From positions 1,984,001 through 2,048,000 of the forward strand of contig BSBM01001436.1 in assembly GCA_027924585.1 (NCBI GenBank): a DNA stretch of 64,000 bases, written 5' to 3'. The stretch's first letter is position 1. Each line of letters begins with the position of its first letter. The notes beneath the pieces are model-generated. The model searched no databases. It was given only the letters and a program-made list of their open reading frames with translations, and was not told the DNA's origin. Both the position numbers and the translations under genes were made by a program. Positions 1 to 10,538 of the stretch are shown one piece after another. The stretch comes from Larix kaempferi (Eukaryota > Streptophyta > Pinopsida > Pinales > Pinaceae).

Positions 1-497
1 TAGGGAGTCATTCAAAGGCCATCACCGAAGCCCCAGTCCTAGCCAGCCCAGATATTTCTAAAGATTTCTTGATTTTTTCCTATGCATTTGAACATAAAGT
101 GGCTGAAGTACTTTTGCAGAAGAATAGCCAGAATGCTGAGCAGCCTATTTCATTTTTTAGCAGAGTGTTGAGAGATGGGGAAATAAAATATGACATAATG
201 GAGAAGCAAGCATATGCTTTGGTGAATTCCTTGAAAGATTTCAGAGTATACATCCTGCATTCACATATTATTGCACATGTCCCAAATAATGCAATGAAGA
301 GAATCCTCACCCAACTAGATCCTGAGGGGGAAAGGGAAAAGTGGACTGTTTTTCTGTTGGATTATGATCTGGAGATCAAACCTACCAAGCTGGTAAAGGG
401 ACAAGGGCTGGGAAAAATGATGTATGAGGCAAAGTGTGAATCTCTACAAATAAATTTCTTGGAGGACCATTCAAGTCAGCTATACGCAGGAGTATAG
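1..497 (+). pseudogene. Tat copy 1: native (gypsy-type) RNase H end of pol, partial
   Basis: This is the end of the pol polyprotein of a Ty3/gypsy element whose start lies left of the window. It matches, almost base for base, the pol of copy 2 at about 11680-12120. The readable frame is 69-497. It shows the RNase H fold signature of Ty3/gypsy elements: a FSYAFEHKVAEVLLQ-like first strand, then FFSRVLRDGEIKYDIMEKQAYALV, where the self-priming glutamate helix lies. The first strand lacks the usual catalytic Asp. That fits what is known of Tat elements, where the native RNase H is degenerate and a second, archaeal-type RNase H is present. The frame ends at a TAG (495-497) inside the tether to integrase, so the copy is dead. 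Confidence 0.85.
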
Positions 498-545
498 TTA
501 ATACCAGATTTCTCTATTTCCCCTTGGTATGCTGACATTGTATAT

Positions 546-1770
546 GTGCTGCAAAATTTGCAAGCCCCTGTAGGGTTGAGAAAAATAAGGGCCAGGTCTA
601 TAAAATTGAAGGCTACCAAATTCTGCATCATGAACCAATACTTATATTGGAAATATCCTGGGGGTATATTGTTGAACTGCTTGCTAGAAAATGAAGCTCA
701 GCAAACCATGAAAGATTTTCATAAGGGAGATTGTGGGGGTCACAATTCATGAAAGGTGATAGCCAACAAGATTTTGAGGGCTCATTTCTACTGGTCTTCT
801 CTGTTTGCTGATGTATACAAGGAGGCTGTTACTTGCTATCAATGCCAGATCTTTGATCGTAAGAGGAAGTTGGTTTCACTTCCCCTCAACCCAATCTCAG
901 TGGAAGCACCATTTCAGTAGTGGGGGTTAGACTTCATTGGGGAGATAAACCCAAACTCCTATGGTCAACACAAGTGGATCCTTACAGCCACAGATTATTT
1001 TACTAAATGGATTGAGGCCATACCTACTAGGAGGGAAACTGAGAATGTTATCATGGATTTTCTGGAAGATAACATGTCGGCCAGATTTGGGTGCCCCAAG
1101 AGAATTGTAACAGACAATGCAACAGCTTTTAAGCCAAGAAAATGATAAATTTCTATCACAAATACCACATCAGCCTAAACCATTCCACTGCATACTACCC
1201 ACAAGGAAATGGGCTGGCAGAATCCTCTAACAAAATCTTGGTGAGGATAATTAAGGAGTTGCTGGAGGAAAACAAAAGGGCCTGGCACACAAAATTGAAA
1301 TATGCTTTGTGGCTTATAGGATCAGCACTAAAAGGGCCATTGGGATGTCACCTTTTCAGCTAGTGTATGGAGTAGAAGTTGTTTTTCCCACCTCATTGGG
1401 GTTGCCATTCATGAAGTTGTTATAGGGGTAGAAAGACGAGCCTAACCATATGCAGAGAAGAGTGAACCAGATAATAGAATTAAATGAGTTGAGGGATAAA
1501 GCATATGATAAAGTACAAGTACACCAGGAGAAGATGAAGAATACCTTTGATAGGAAGGTGAAAGAAGAGCAGTTTCAGGTTAATGATTTAGTTTTAAAAT
1601 CGGAAGCTCCTAAAGAGGATAAACCTGGAAAGTTTGATCATATGTGGGTGGGCCCATATATCATTGCAGCAAATAGGGGTGTGAACTCATTCATCCTGGA
1701 ACATCAAGATGGGTCTCCATGGACAGGAGGTCCGGTGAATGGGATATTTTTGAAGCATTACCTGTCCTGA
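546..1770 (+). pseudogene. Tat copy 1: integrase, broken
   Basis: This is integrase, which joins retroelement cDNA to the host chromosome. In order: the HHCC zinc domain (His in FHKGDCGGH near 720-745, then CYQC near 835-850); the catalytic core with Asp in WGLDFIG (about 925), Asp in IVTDNATAF (about 1115) and Glu in LAESSNK (about 1220); and the C-terminal domain at 1450-1770, with VNDLVLK and WVGPYII, ending FLKHYLS. Breaks include a TAG at about 919 just before the core, where copy 2 has CAG, a stop near 750, and a frameshift near 1135. It aligns with copy 2 at 12190-12428 plus 17689-18710, which lets the insertion site of the copia element in copy 2 be read exactly. Confidence 0.88.
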
Positions 1771-2047
1771 GGATGACAGGTAACTCTTGTACCATAGTTT
1801 GTATATATTTTTGGTTTTACAGTTACATTAAATACTGATGGCTAACCAAAGGATTTGAAGCTCGAAGCGAAGGACCTAATATCTGGAGGGGGTAGCCATA
1901 GTTTTTGTTTTGTCTGTGTGTTTAGAGTAAAGTCAGGGAAGACAAGGGTTTAATGTTCTTGTCTGAGTCACCGCAAGGATAAGCCACTGGTCTACGGGGG
2001 TTCTTTGCTACCTCGTAGGGAGGATAACATCCCCAATAGGAGCCAGT
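1771..2047 (+). other. Spacer between integrase stop and LTR, with polypurine-like run
   Basis: This non-coding stretch follows the integrase stop. It holds a TGGAGGGGG run at 1884-1892, conserved at 18824-18832 in copy 2, which looks like a polypurine tract for plus-strand priming. It lies about 155 bp before the LTR start proposed at 2048, whereas a functional tract normally abuts the LTR. Either the working tract is the weaker purine-rich sequence just before 2048, or the LTR boundary is slightly misplaced. Confidence 0.45.
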
Positions 2048-2843
2048 TGTTAGCACCATATTTGTGCTAAATTTTTAGAAGGGTTTTGGAGAATGAAAAG
2101 GTTCCAGATCCATGAAAGTAGCCAAAGAAAGCCTAACCCTTGATCCACAAAACCAAAGGTTGAAGATATCATAGCTGTGTGCAGTTGAAATTGGATCCGA
2201 GATAAGAATCTTGAGGAAGCTATAGTCTTAATGGGGATCGGAGGACTAAATGTAAAGGAATGTGCCCACAGTACTGATTGACACATATGGACGGTTTGGA
2301 TAAAAGGAGAGGAAGATAAATGGTCACAAGCCTCCTTCGCGGAAAAAAAAAGGCTTTTTAAGCGCTGGCGGGGTGCTAGCCAGCGGGCAGGTCAAAGAGT
2401 GATCAAGGGCGGGTGGCGCAGATCAACGGTCTATAATTTGTTCGCGGTTAAGACATGCGCGAAAATGGGTACGTTTCAAATCCATGAACTTTTGTTAAAG
2501 CCCGGCACTACCCAACGACGCAGATCTAGCGGGAGGAAGATCGATGGCTTAGATTTAGTTCGTTGATATGACTTGCATGTAAAATAAACAGACCAAAAAT
2601 TCATGAACTCGGTAAAGGCCCACATCCTTGGACAGTCAAGATCCAGGAGGAGGTCAGATCGACGGTAGAGGATATTTTTGTGAATCAAAGATGCCATCGA
2701 GGTGGCATGTGGCAGAGTTGGAGGCCACGGGGGCTATTGGAAGGAAAAAGCTAAAGAGATCTACGATGGATAATTAATCGCATAGGGTGGACGGCTGACG
2801 TGGATCCATCACTATCATAGCTGTAAGGGTGATATGGAAGATT

Positions 2844-2855
2844 TATATTATAAAA
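2844..2855 (+). promoter_or_regulatory. TATA-like box upstream of the U3 ORF (middle LTR)
   Basis: TATATTATAAAA lies 172 bp before the ATG at 3016. It is conserved as the same 12 bases at 19784-19795 in the right LTR. It is separate from the retroelement TATA box at 6548 and could give the U3 ORF its own transcript. It is a motif only; no transcript evidence is available here. Confidence 0.45.
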
Positions 2856-3015
2856 TGCCTACCTGCATGAAGATTCGTATCTCATTTTGTCCTGTGTGCA
2901 TCGGAGAGTGAAAGGAGTGGAACATGCAGAATCGACCATCCAACCAGAAGCTCAGAACCCCGCCTAGCTGTCAAGCGACAAGGTAGACTGTATACTTCCA
3001 CCATAAACTATTTAA

Positions 3016-6000
3016 ATGGTTGGATTTGTTGAACCTCCAGGCTTTGAGCCATCCAAGATAAACGACCTAATAGAAGATAAAGACTGTGATATCTTCAACA
3101 CCATGCTGATAAATTGCCCCATAGAGGTTGCTAAGGAGAAAATGGAGGCCATGAGAACCCAAAAGGTGGAAGTCCATAATGTTTATCTTTCCTTCTTCCA
3201 CTCATTTACAACCAGTCAAATGCCTAGTTTCCATGAATTCATAGACTGGTGTGTTGGCCATTAATCCCCAGATCAAAGAGAAATCCTGGATGCCTCAAAC
3301 TCAAAAATTATGTGCTACATAGATGCCCCCACTATCAGAAAATCCCTAGTTGTTCCAGAAGAATCCTGTTAGAAATCCCAAAGTTTCAGAATGAAAAACC
3401 TGATCCAGCATTTCTGCCAAGCCCCAGCTGACCTCAAGTAGAGCTTTTATTGTGCCTCCCTACTATCAAATACCTCCTTTCAAGGCACATCCTTTCCTGG
3501 TGAGGCCAGCTTGTTTAAAGAAGAGTAAAGATGTGTTATTTCCATGTTGGCCCAGTTCGTAGGGCTGGAAAGTGACCAATACATTATAGAGCCTTTAATT
3601 AGTTTATTGTTTTTTATAAGCACTTGTCCCATTTAGCCATCAGACCCAAATTTTCCTACCCAGTGCACATGATTAAAATTTGATGAAGCCCTAGCAGACA
3701 ACATCCCATCCCAGCTCATAGAATTCCCTAAAACAAGGGCCTTTAGGTTCTAGTCTTATTTGTTGAAAATGTTCCTGGCAGCAAATGAAGAAAACCTACA
3801 AGGGCCAGAGGTGCAGCTTACCCAAGAGATGTACTCAGATTACAAAACCTTTATGAATGACCTCATGGCAGAGATCTATTTTGTTTTCTTCTAGAAGAGG
3901 CTGCCTAGGGTGCTTCCAGAGATGAAGGACTTATTGAAGCCATCCATGGAGAAGAGGGTTGGGGATTGGTTTTTGCTGAAACATGGGACCATGATTAGGG
4001 TTTATGGTTTCTCCCACTCCCGCTATGTCCTACCTGCCTTCCTAACCCCCAAAGTGCTCACTTTGGAATTTATAAGGCAAAAGATGAAGGTAGAATGTGA
4101 GCACTTCTTGGATGACAAGAAGTTATCTAACATCAATTTCCCATGGGCACTGGGTTCTTTCATTGTAACAAACAAGGCATCCCTCCCAAGTATTGAATGA
4201 ATGATGGGTGACATGGGATTCCCATCGAAGGAAACAATGAATTATGATCCCCACCATATAATTTCAGAGAGGAGGAAAGAAACTAACAGGAAAGGGTATG
4301 AGCATTTTGAGCTTGCACGCCTAGCTGGAAGGGAAATTGGTTAGAATATATTGACAAAGGTCAGATGGAAGTGGACCCACCAGGAGACTCCTCCTTTGTG
4401 CAATTCCTGTTTCAAAGAAGCACACCATCAGTGCCTGGTTCGCCCAGTCAAACCCCAACAATATTAGCAGCCATACCCATTACCATTGCTTTAGGAAAAT
4501 CCAGCAAGATCGAAGGTGGTGACCCCATGGATGTGGATAGTAATGCAGAAAGAGCCTCAAAGAGGAAAAAGGTGGAAGCAAGGCAGCCCAAGAAAAAGCA
4601 GGTCAGATTTATGGTGCCATCTTTTGAGGTTAAGGAGCGTGTATTTAACAAAATACCCACTGGACTTACAACACCAAGCATGAGCAGGGCTGAGTTGTTG
4701 GAGGAATATGAAGAAAGCCTAGACAACATATCAGAAGAAGCTAAATTGTATGATAATGTGATGAAAATATCCAAGAAGGATGTGGCCTTGGTGGCGAGCA
4801 TAAACCTTGCCCAGAATACCTTAAGCCTTGCCTTAGCCACCAAGAACAAGGCCACGGAGTTGAAAGTGAAGCTAGAGGACATTCCAGTACCTGATGTAAT
4901 CAATTTGCATAAAGAGACAGGTGAAGTCATCTACAACAAGTTGTTGAAGTATGCCCTAGAGCTTTCAAATGTGCAGGCCAACAAAGCCAAAGTGCAGAAG
5001 CAGTTGGGATTGGAAATGGTGGAGAACAAGAGCCTGAAAGCACAAGTGAAAAAGTTCCAAGCTTCACTATTGTCCACTGAAAACCAAGAGGACAAGAGGG
5101 CTAGCATTTAGAACCTACTAGATGAAAAATACCAGGAAATCCTGTCACTAAAGAATAAATTGAAGATTCGGCCAGCTGCCCAACTGGTGAATACACCTGA
5201 TATTGCAGAACTAGAAGAAGAAAAAGAAGAGCTGCAAGGTAAGTTGATTGATTGCAAATCCAAGCTATTAGAGTTTGAAGAAAGGGAGAAAAATGGCAAG
5301 AAGATATGAAATTGATAATGGACAGTGAGGAAGCCTTAAAGGTTAAGGTTGAGGAGCTTGAGAAGAAGTTGAAAGAGAAAGAGCAAGAGATAGAAGCCAT
5401 GACCACACCCTCAATCGAATCTGGTGACTTTACCATTATAGGGAAAATATCCAAGGCTAGTTTGGATGATACAAAAGTAATCAGGTTGAAGAATCAGAAT
5501 GCCAACCTAAGGACCCTGAAGGACAATGCAGAAAAGGATAAGGAGGCTTGGGAAACCAAGTACGAGGCAATGCAGGATGATTATGACAAGTTGAAGCAGC
5601 AGGTTATAGGGCAAGGTGCATTGCAGGAAGCAAAGAGGATCATCTGGGATGATATTGTTGCACAGGAATGGGAGATGAGGCCATATTTGGACTTCATGAT
5701 GGATAAGGATGTTGTAATCGAGCTGGAAAGGTCAGTTGTCACACTGGCCAATGAGAAGCTAAACAAGAAACCTATGGATTATGCCCAGAATGCAATAGAG
5801 TTCTTAAATGGTATGTCTAAAGAGCAGGTTCAAGAATCCAATATAAAGGACAGAGTAACCACTATCATCTGCACAAAAAAGGTAATTCACAAGCACCATC
5901 AAGTGAGAATTATCCAAGAAGGAATTGACATCCTGGATGGCTAGGTGAAACTTTTCAGAGAAGTATTTGATCTTGTGTTTAAGAAAGGTCTGCCCATGTT

Positions 6001-6314
6001 TTGGGAAGAAGATGGTACAATTAGAACAAAGGAGGGGTATCAAATCAAGCTTTGGGAATGCAGGCTAGATGAGGGGTTTCGCAGAAATGGAGCAACCTTT
6101 GATAGGCAAGATGGTAGTGGACAAATTGACATAGGACTTCGAGCTAGCTTCGATCTTTAAATAGGTTCGTACACTCCTCGAGGGCTATTCATATAGAGAG
6201 CACACCGAAATGAGGGTACTGCTCCAGTAGATTGCCACGTTAGATTTGTCGGCAGCTAAGCAGTGGAAAATCATTGAAAAATATGGAAAGGAAAAACTGA
6301 AGCTGAGTGCATGA
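3016..6314 (+). pseudogene. LTR-borne ORF (U3), large NLS and coiled-coil protein, broken copy in middle LTR
   Basis: I do not recognise this protein. Reading across its breaks gives about 1,090 codons from ATG 3016 to TGA 6312-6314. The N-terminal third is globular and hydrophobic (MVGFVEPPGFEPSKIND start, then FIDWC and RVLPEMKDLL). A Ser/Pro linker follows (PGSPSQTP near codon 475), then basic clusters like nuclear localisation signals (ASKRKKVEA and KKKQVRF, codons about 510-535). Next comes a long Lys/Glu-rich coiled coil (about 4750-5560), and last a tail with LFREVFD, GLPMFWEEDG and EKLKLSA. The right-LTR copy (19925-33386) preserves the same frame over the whole length, although each copy has its own stops and shifts. 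So the frame was once coding. Breaks here include stops near 3262, 3430, 3890, 4198, 5109 and 5942, and a late frameshift near 6090. Additional ORFs downstream of pol are known in some Tat elements; here the ORF appears to lie inside the LTR. Confidence 0.6.
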
Positions 6315-6547
6315 AGAGTTGAGGATAGTGGAAGCAGCCAGTTGGAGGAGCAGTTAACAGAGCAATTTTGTCTTTTTGTTTGAGTCTGTTGTCATTTGGT
6401 AAAAAATATCAGTAAATTTGTAAAAGACAATTGAGCCAGTTTGGCCAACTTCGTCATTTTTTTGTAGTGGCGAACCTGTTGCATAGGTGTCACAGGTTTT
6501 GTAACCATTTTCTGTTAGGACAAGTTGATCCTGAGGCTCAGAATATC

Positions 6548-6640
6548 TATATAAACAATGTAAAAGGATTCCAAAGGGTTGAAAATTTTGGGAAACCCAT
6601 GTATTTCTATGTGTTGAGTATTTTTTACTGTTTCAATAAA
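6548..6640 (+). promoter_or_regulatory. Retroelement core promoter and poly(A) signal of middle LTR
   Basis: TATATAAA at 6548-6555 is followed 80 bp later by AATAAA at 6635-6640. This is the usual TATA / R-region / polyadenylation layout of a plant LTR. The right LTR has the same pair at 33620-33627 and 33707-33712. U3 is therefore about 4.5 kb, and R plus U5 about 0.65 kb. Confidence 0.7.
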
Positions 6641-7232
6641 ATTTGGCAGAGCAGTACAGGCATTTTCTCTCAGGGATTCATGTGTTATCGATCTTGCAGT
6701 CTATTTATTCCTTTCCTTGTGTGAATGTTTTCTTTCTCTGTTTAATCCATATTGTCATGTTGTTCATGCTTGGATAAGTGTAGTATCATAATAGAATTCA
6801 TAGTTATTATGCTCTGTTCTTTTCATTCCAAGCATTCATAACCAGTTTATACTAAAATTGATATAGAATTCATAACCATATTCTCTATATTGATGGATTG
6901 TTTATCTTTTTCTTCTAAATCATCAAACTAAAAGCACTTTGACTATGAGCGGGTGGCTTCCTTGCCTCTGAGTGAGTTTGTTTGCAAAGCATTGTCATGA
7001 TATTCATTTTTTGTTTGTATTGACTCCACTGCCCAATGGATACCTGTTTCATTTTCAACCAAACAACAATCTAATCTTAGTTTTAATCATTTATCTGGCC
7101 CTGTTGAAACATGTTTGTGAGAGATCACTCTATGGAGGATAAGAAGCCAGCTTATCCCTCCTCAAGTGGTTTTGTGGTTACCCCATTTTGGCTTCTCTGC
7201 AACCTTGAGGTACGATTTGGATTCTAACATAT

Positions 7233-7250
7233 TGGTGTCATTGCCAGGGA
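7233..7250 (+). other. Primer-binding site of Tat copy 2
   Basis: TGGTGTCATTGCCAGGGA starts three bases after the LTR end. It resembles the TGGCGCCGTTGCCGGGGA primer site common in Tat/Athila elements (tRNA-Asp type), with several C-to-T and G-to-A changes as expected in old methylated DNA. It marks 2048-7229 as a genuine 5' LTR for copy 2. Confidence 0.65.
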
Positions 7251-7509
7251 GCGAGTGTTGTGTCATCCCTAGGAGAACGACAAAGAATTCCGGTTTTCAG
7301 AGAAAGAAGAAATTTATGTGGGAAAATGGAGGTTTCTGAATTTAATAAAGTTGTGCATTTTCCTTGGCGACTCCACTCATCGGGTTTTTTGTTCAAAGGA
7401 GACTCCACTGGGAAGAGTTGACAAGCCCAAGTCCATTTCTAAAGAAATCTCATAAGGCATCCTGGCCCTTAGAAAGATCCACACAAGAGGTAACCCTAGC
7501 TCTGAGATT
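7251..7509 (+). other. 5' untranslated leader of Tat copy 2
   Basis: The leader lies between the primer site and the first readable gag codons. It contains short ATG frames such as the one at 7316, with nothing recognisable. A near-direct repeat, GGCGACTCCACT / GGAGACTCCACT, occurs near 7363 and 7399. Confidence 0.4.
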
Positions 7510-8604
7510 TTGCTAGATGTGGAAAATACAGAAGTCTTGCTTAGGCATAGAAATAAAAAGGATAAAACTAGCCTTTCTGATATTGAAAGATCTGTGTCTA
7601 ATGAAGAGTCATCTAATTTTCATGAATTGAATTTAGAAGTAAATATTGGAAGACCATTGTTAAAATCTAAATCAGAGTCAGATCTAAATTTAGTTAAATA
7701 AATTCTGAATGACCTTGATTCATATCTTTTAGATCTGGTGTGGTATAGTTTGCAAAATATTGTTAAAGCTGAAAGAGCTAAGCCTCATTCCCAAACCCTT
7801 CAGCCTCATATCACTATCCAGAATCCTCCTCAGAATAATCCTCCTATAGCTCAGAATCCACCCAGACCAATGGCAACCAGGTTTTCCCCCTTAGATCTAC
7901 CAGTTGTTTTACATGCCTTCCCTCAAAACTATTCCCAGAGGATTACCTTATACGATGGAGATGGGGATTTCTCAGCAAGGAAACATGTAGATAGGTTTGA
8001 GTACTTTATTGATTTGGAAGAAGTAGACTATGATGATGCTAAGATGAGGCTATTTGCTCAAAGCTTGTCTGGAGAAGCTAAGAGGTGGTTCAGAGATTTA
8101 CCAGATGCCTCTATCCCTGACTTTGCAGCCTTCAAGGCACTATTCTTAGATAGGTGGGAGGAAGTAAAGAGTCCATCACAAATCTTGTCCCAATATAACC
8201 ACCCAAAGAAAGGGAACTTTGATTCTGTGCATGAGTTCTCTAGTAGATTCATGACGATGTACAATTCAATTCTAGCTGATATCAAACCCCTCATTGGTGC
8301 TGCTAAGCTACATTATGCAGATGCTTTTGAGGGGCATTTCTCATGTATGCTAAGGGAGAGAAAGTCACCCACATTATTAGCTATGTTTAAGGATGCCATT
8401 GAAGTAGAAGCAAACATGATGGCTTCAGGAAAATTGAAGGGGAAAACAGAAGTAGAAAAGAAGAAAATAGAAATCCATACCTCTACTTCCACTTCTTCCT
8501 CTACCAGTGATGTGAAGTTTGAAATGATGATGAAAACCATGGAAAAAATGATGGATAGGCTGGCCCTGGATAACAAGCCTCCAAATAGAGAACAGCCTGA
8601 GTGA
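7510..8604 (+). pseudogene. Tat copy 2 gag (Retrotrans_gag domain)
   Basis: Gag forms the virus-like particle. The frame runs 7510-7701, a TAA interrupts at 7699-7701, and the same frame continues 7738-8604. The capsid-like core matches the plant gypsy gag family: LPVVLHAFPQNYSQRITLYDGDG, then AKRWFRDLPDASI and FKALFLDRWEE, then a VHEFSSRFMTMYNSI helix near codons 150-170 of the second segment. A Ser/Thr-rich stretch and a charged helix with KMMDRLAL follow. No zinc knuckle of the CCHC type is visible. The frame is lost at TGA 8602-8604, after which gag-pol continues with several stops. Confidence 0.8.
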
Positions 8605-9269
8605 GGAATCCTAACTTTAGGAGGCCATTCCATTAGAGAAATCAAAGGAACCCTGATGACCTTCAGATAAGGCCTCGTTTCCATGAAAATATGGTGGATG
8701 AAGAAGGACAAGAAGACCCAGTGGGTGATCAGATTCATCACCTTGATAGGCTCGAGCATGAGATACATATGACTGAAAGGGAGCATGATTTCTTCACCAA
8801 AGGAGGTTCTAGTTCCATTCCAGAGTTGGACTCAGAGTAGTATCAAATGGGCTACCAGAATGCAGTAGATGACTTTCAAAGAAAGTTGTAGCTAAGGAAT
8901 AGGGAGGTGACTATAAACAAAGGAAAGTGTAGTCAGAACCAGTATTCTAGTGCTCAACAAAACACTGATAAACATAAGGAAAAACAGCAGGATGCTGCTG
9001 CACAAAGGGGCCCAGAGAAGCCAAAAGAAAAACAGCAGGAATTTGCTGCCCACCATAATTTAGAAAATAAAGAATAGAAGTCCAAGGAGACTAGACAGTC
9101 AGAACCTATTGACATTGGTAAACCAGTTTCATCCTTCAGTTTGAAGTCTGAGCTGTCAAAGGTAAAGATATCAATCCCTTTTAATGAGTTGTTAAAGAAC
9201 AATGGATATAGGGATTAGATCACCAAAAAGGTTAGTGGTCAAGGTGACTGTCAGCAAGATATTTTAGAA
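8605..9269 (+). pseudogene. Tat copy 2: decayed gag-protease linker
   Basis: This is a Gln/Glu/Lys-rich, low-complexity connector between gag and protease with at least five in-frame stops (for example near 8838, 8889, 9075 and 9217). A duplicated phrase, KEKQQDAAA / KEKQQEFAA, is visible at 8980-9050. No independent gene is seen. Confidence 0.5.
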
Positions 9270-9788
9270 GTGATAGATGATGCTCCTACAATTGTTTTTG
9301 GGCCCAATATTGAAGAGGAAGATGATGAGGATGTTCCCCCATTCTATTGGAGTTTGAATGTTCATGACATGATTTTACACAATGCACTAATATATTCTGG
9401 TGCCTCTCACAACTTGATGCCCAAAACAGTGGTGGACAAGCTGGGTTTAGAAGTTACCAGGCCTTACAAAGATCTATACTCCTTCGACTGTAGGAAGATC
9501 AAATGTTTGGGGTTGATAAAGGACATGGTTGTAACACTGACCCAGCTTCCTTCCAAAAGCATTCTAATGGACATAGTGGTGGATGACATGCATGCAAAGT
9601 TTGGTATGCTATTTTCCAGGTCTTGGGCATCAAAGCTGAGAGGGAATATGCAGCTAGACTGGTCATATGCCACCATCCCTCTATTTGGAGGAAACAAGAG
9701 ACTATACATAGAGAAGAGATTGGCTTATATGGTCAGCAGCCCAGACAAACCTGAGAACCATCCCTATATGCTATTGATACAGACTTAG
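9270..9788 (+). pseudogene. Tat copy 2 aspartic protease, active-site Asp lost
   Basis: This is a retropepsin-type domain that would process the polyprotein. The active-site loop reads ALIYSGASHNLMPK. The family has Asp-Ser/Thr-Gly here, but codon 9393-9395 is TAT (Tyr) in place of the Asp codon. The rest of the fold is recognisable: MPKTVVDKLGLEVTRPYKDLYSFD, then SILMDIVVDDM and MLFSRSWASKLRG, the usual plant gypsy DIVV / LLSR-W pattern. The frame ends at TAG 9786-9788. Two lesions make this copy inactive. It sits between the gag linker and an RNase H domain. Confidence 0.82.
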
Positions 9789-9836
9789 GATCCACCATAT
9801 TCTTTAATGATGGACCCCGAATTGATCCTAAGGTTC

Positions 9837-10386
9837 CTATACACTTGGAAGTGGAGGACGACAAGGAGTTTGCAGTGAGGTAGGATTCCTTGAAAGGAAG
9901 CAGAATGAAGAAGGTTTGTGGACAATGTATTTCGATGGGTCTTTGAGAAAAAATGGTGTTGGTGCAAGGGTCTGGATCATCCCACCTGACAGAGAATTTA
10001 AAGCCCTGTCATATAAGCTAACTTTTGAATGCACTAACAATGTGACAGAGTATGAGGCCCTGTTGCTGGGATTGCAAGCTTTGAAGGATATGGGAGCCAA
10101 AAGGATACATGTATTTGGGAACTCAGAGCTGGTGATAAACCAAGTAAATGATAGCTATTAGAACAAACATCCCAGGATGAGGGTCTATAGGAATGAAGTA
10201 TGGGATATGTTTGGTAACTATTTCTCAGAGCATAAGATCAGGGTGATACCCAAGATTGAGAATCAGGTGGCGGATTCCTTAGCCACTACTGCTGGGGGTT
10301 TCAAAACCCCAATCTACTCCCAAACAAAATATGAAGTGGAAATAGTGAACAGGCCATCAATTCCAGACAATTCCAAGTATTGGTAG
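9837..10386 (+). pseudogene. Archaeal-type RNase H (aRNH) located upstream of reverse transcriptase
   Basis: This is a second RNase H of the archaeal/plant type found in Tat retrotransposons; it would degrade the RNA strand of RNA/DNA hybrids. Motifs in order: MYFDGSLRKNGVGA (first Asp, codon 9934-9936), SYKLTFECTNNVTEYEALLLGL (catalytic Glu, 10048-10050), VFGNSELVINQV (third position Asn, codon AAC 10120-10122, where the family has Asp), and IENQVADSLA (last Asp, 10273-10275). A stop at 10159-10161 and a final TAG at 10384 break the frame. The domain lies between protease and reverse transcriptase. In the Tat elements I know, it follows the native RNase H, so the order is unusual. Confidence 0.85.
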
Positions 10387-10538
10387 GTATTTGATGATGT
10401 CATGTAGATCAAGAGGTTCTTAGAATTACCTAATGAATTTGAAAATGTACAGGTTGACACAGAAAATGAAAACCTGGAGGGTTTCATTAGCGAAGAGCGG
10501 GCCGAAGATGAAGGGTCGAAGGCAAAGGATGGAAAGGT

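Larger units (their letters stand above)
2048..7229 (+). repeat. Shared middle LTR, about 5.2 kb (3' LTR of copy 1 and 5' LTR of copy 2)
   Basis: The start TGTTAGCACC at 2048 is the exact reverse complement of the right LTR end GGTGCTAACA (34292-34301). This LTR ends at CTAACA (7224-7229), three bases before a primer-binding site. The 3' boundary is firm: the two LTR copies stop matching right after AACA. The 5' boundary rests on the terminal inverted repeat only, because pol precedes both LTRs. The length (5,182 bp) matches the right LTR once its insertion is removed (about 5,179 bp). The first bases form a small hairpin, TTAGCAC/GTGCTAA. Contents: an upstream TATA (2844), a long coiled-coil ORF (3016-6314), a second TATA (6548), AATAAA (6635) and U5. 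A rival reading is a short LTR of about 0.9 kb with the ORF lying between pol and LTR, but no TGTTAGCACC occurs near 6320. Confidence 0.7.

Noticed and set aside
4448-5454. Minus-strand Ser/Leu/Phe-rich frames of 117-160 codons
   Set aside because: They are antisense shadows of the Lys/Glu-rich coiled coil and repeat at the same place in the right LTR.
6320-7229. Short-LTR model (about 0.9 kb) with the coiled-coil ORF between pol and LTR
   Set aside because: No TG start with the inverted terminal sequence is found there, while TGTTAGCACC at 2048 pairs perfectly with the right LTR end. Kept as the main alternative because the polypurine tract at 2048 is weak.
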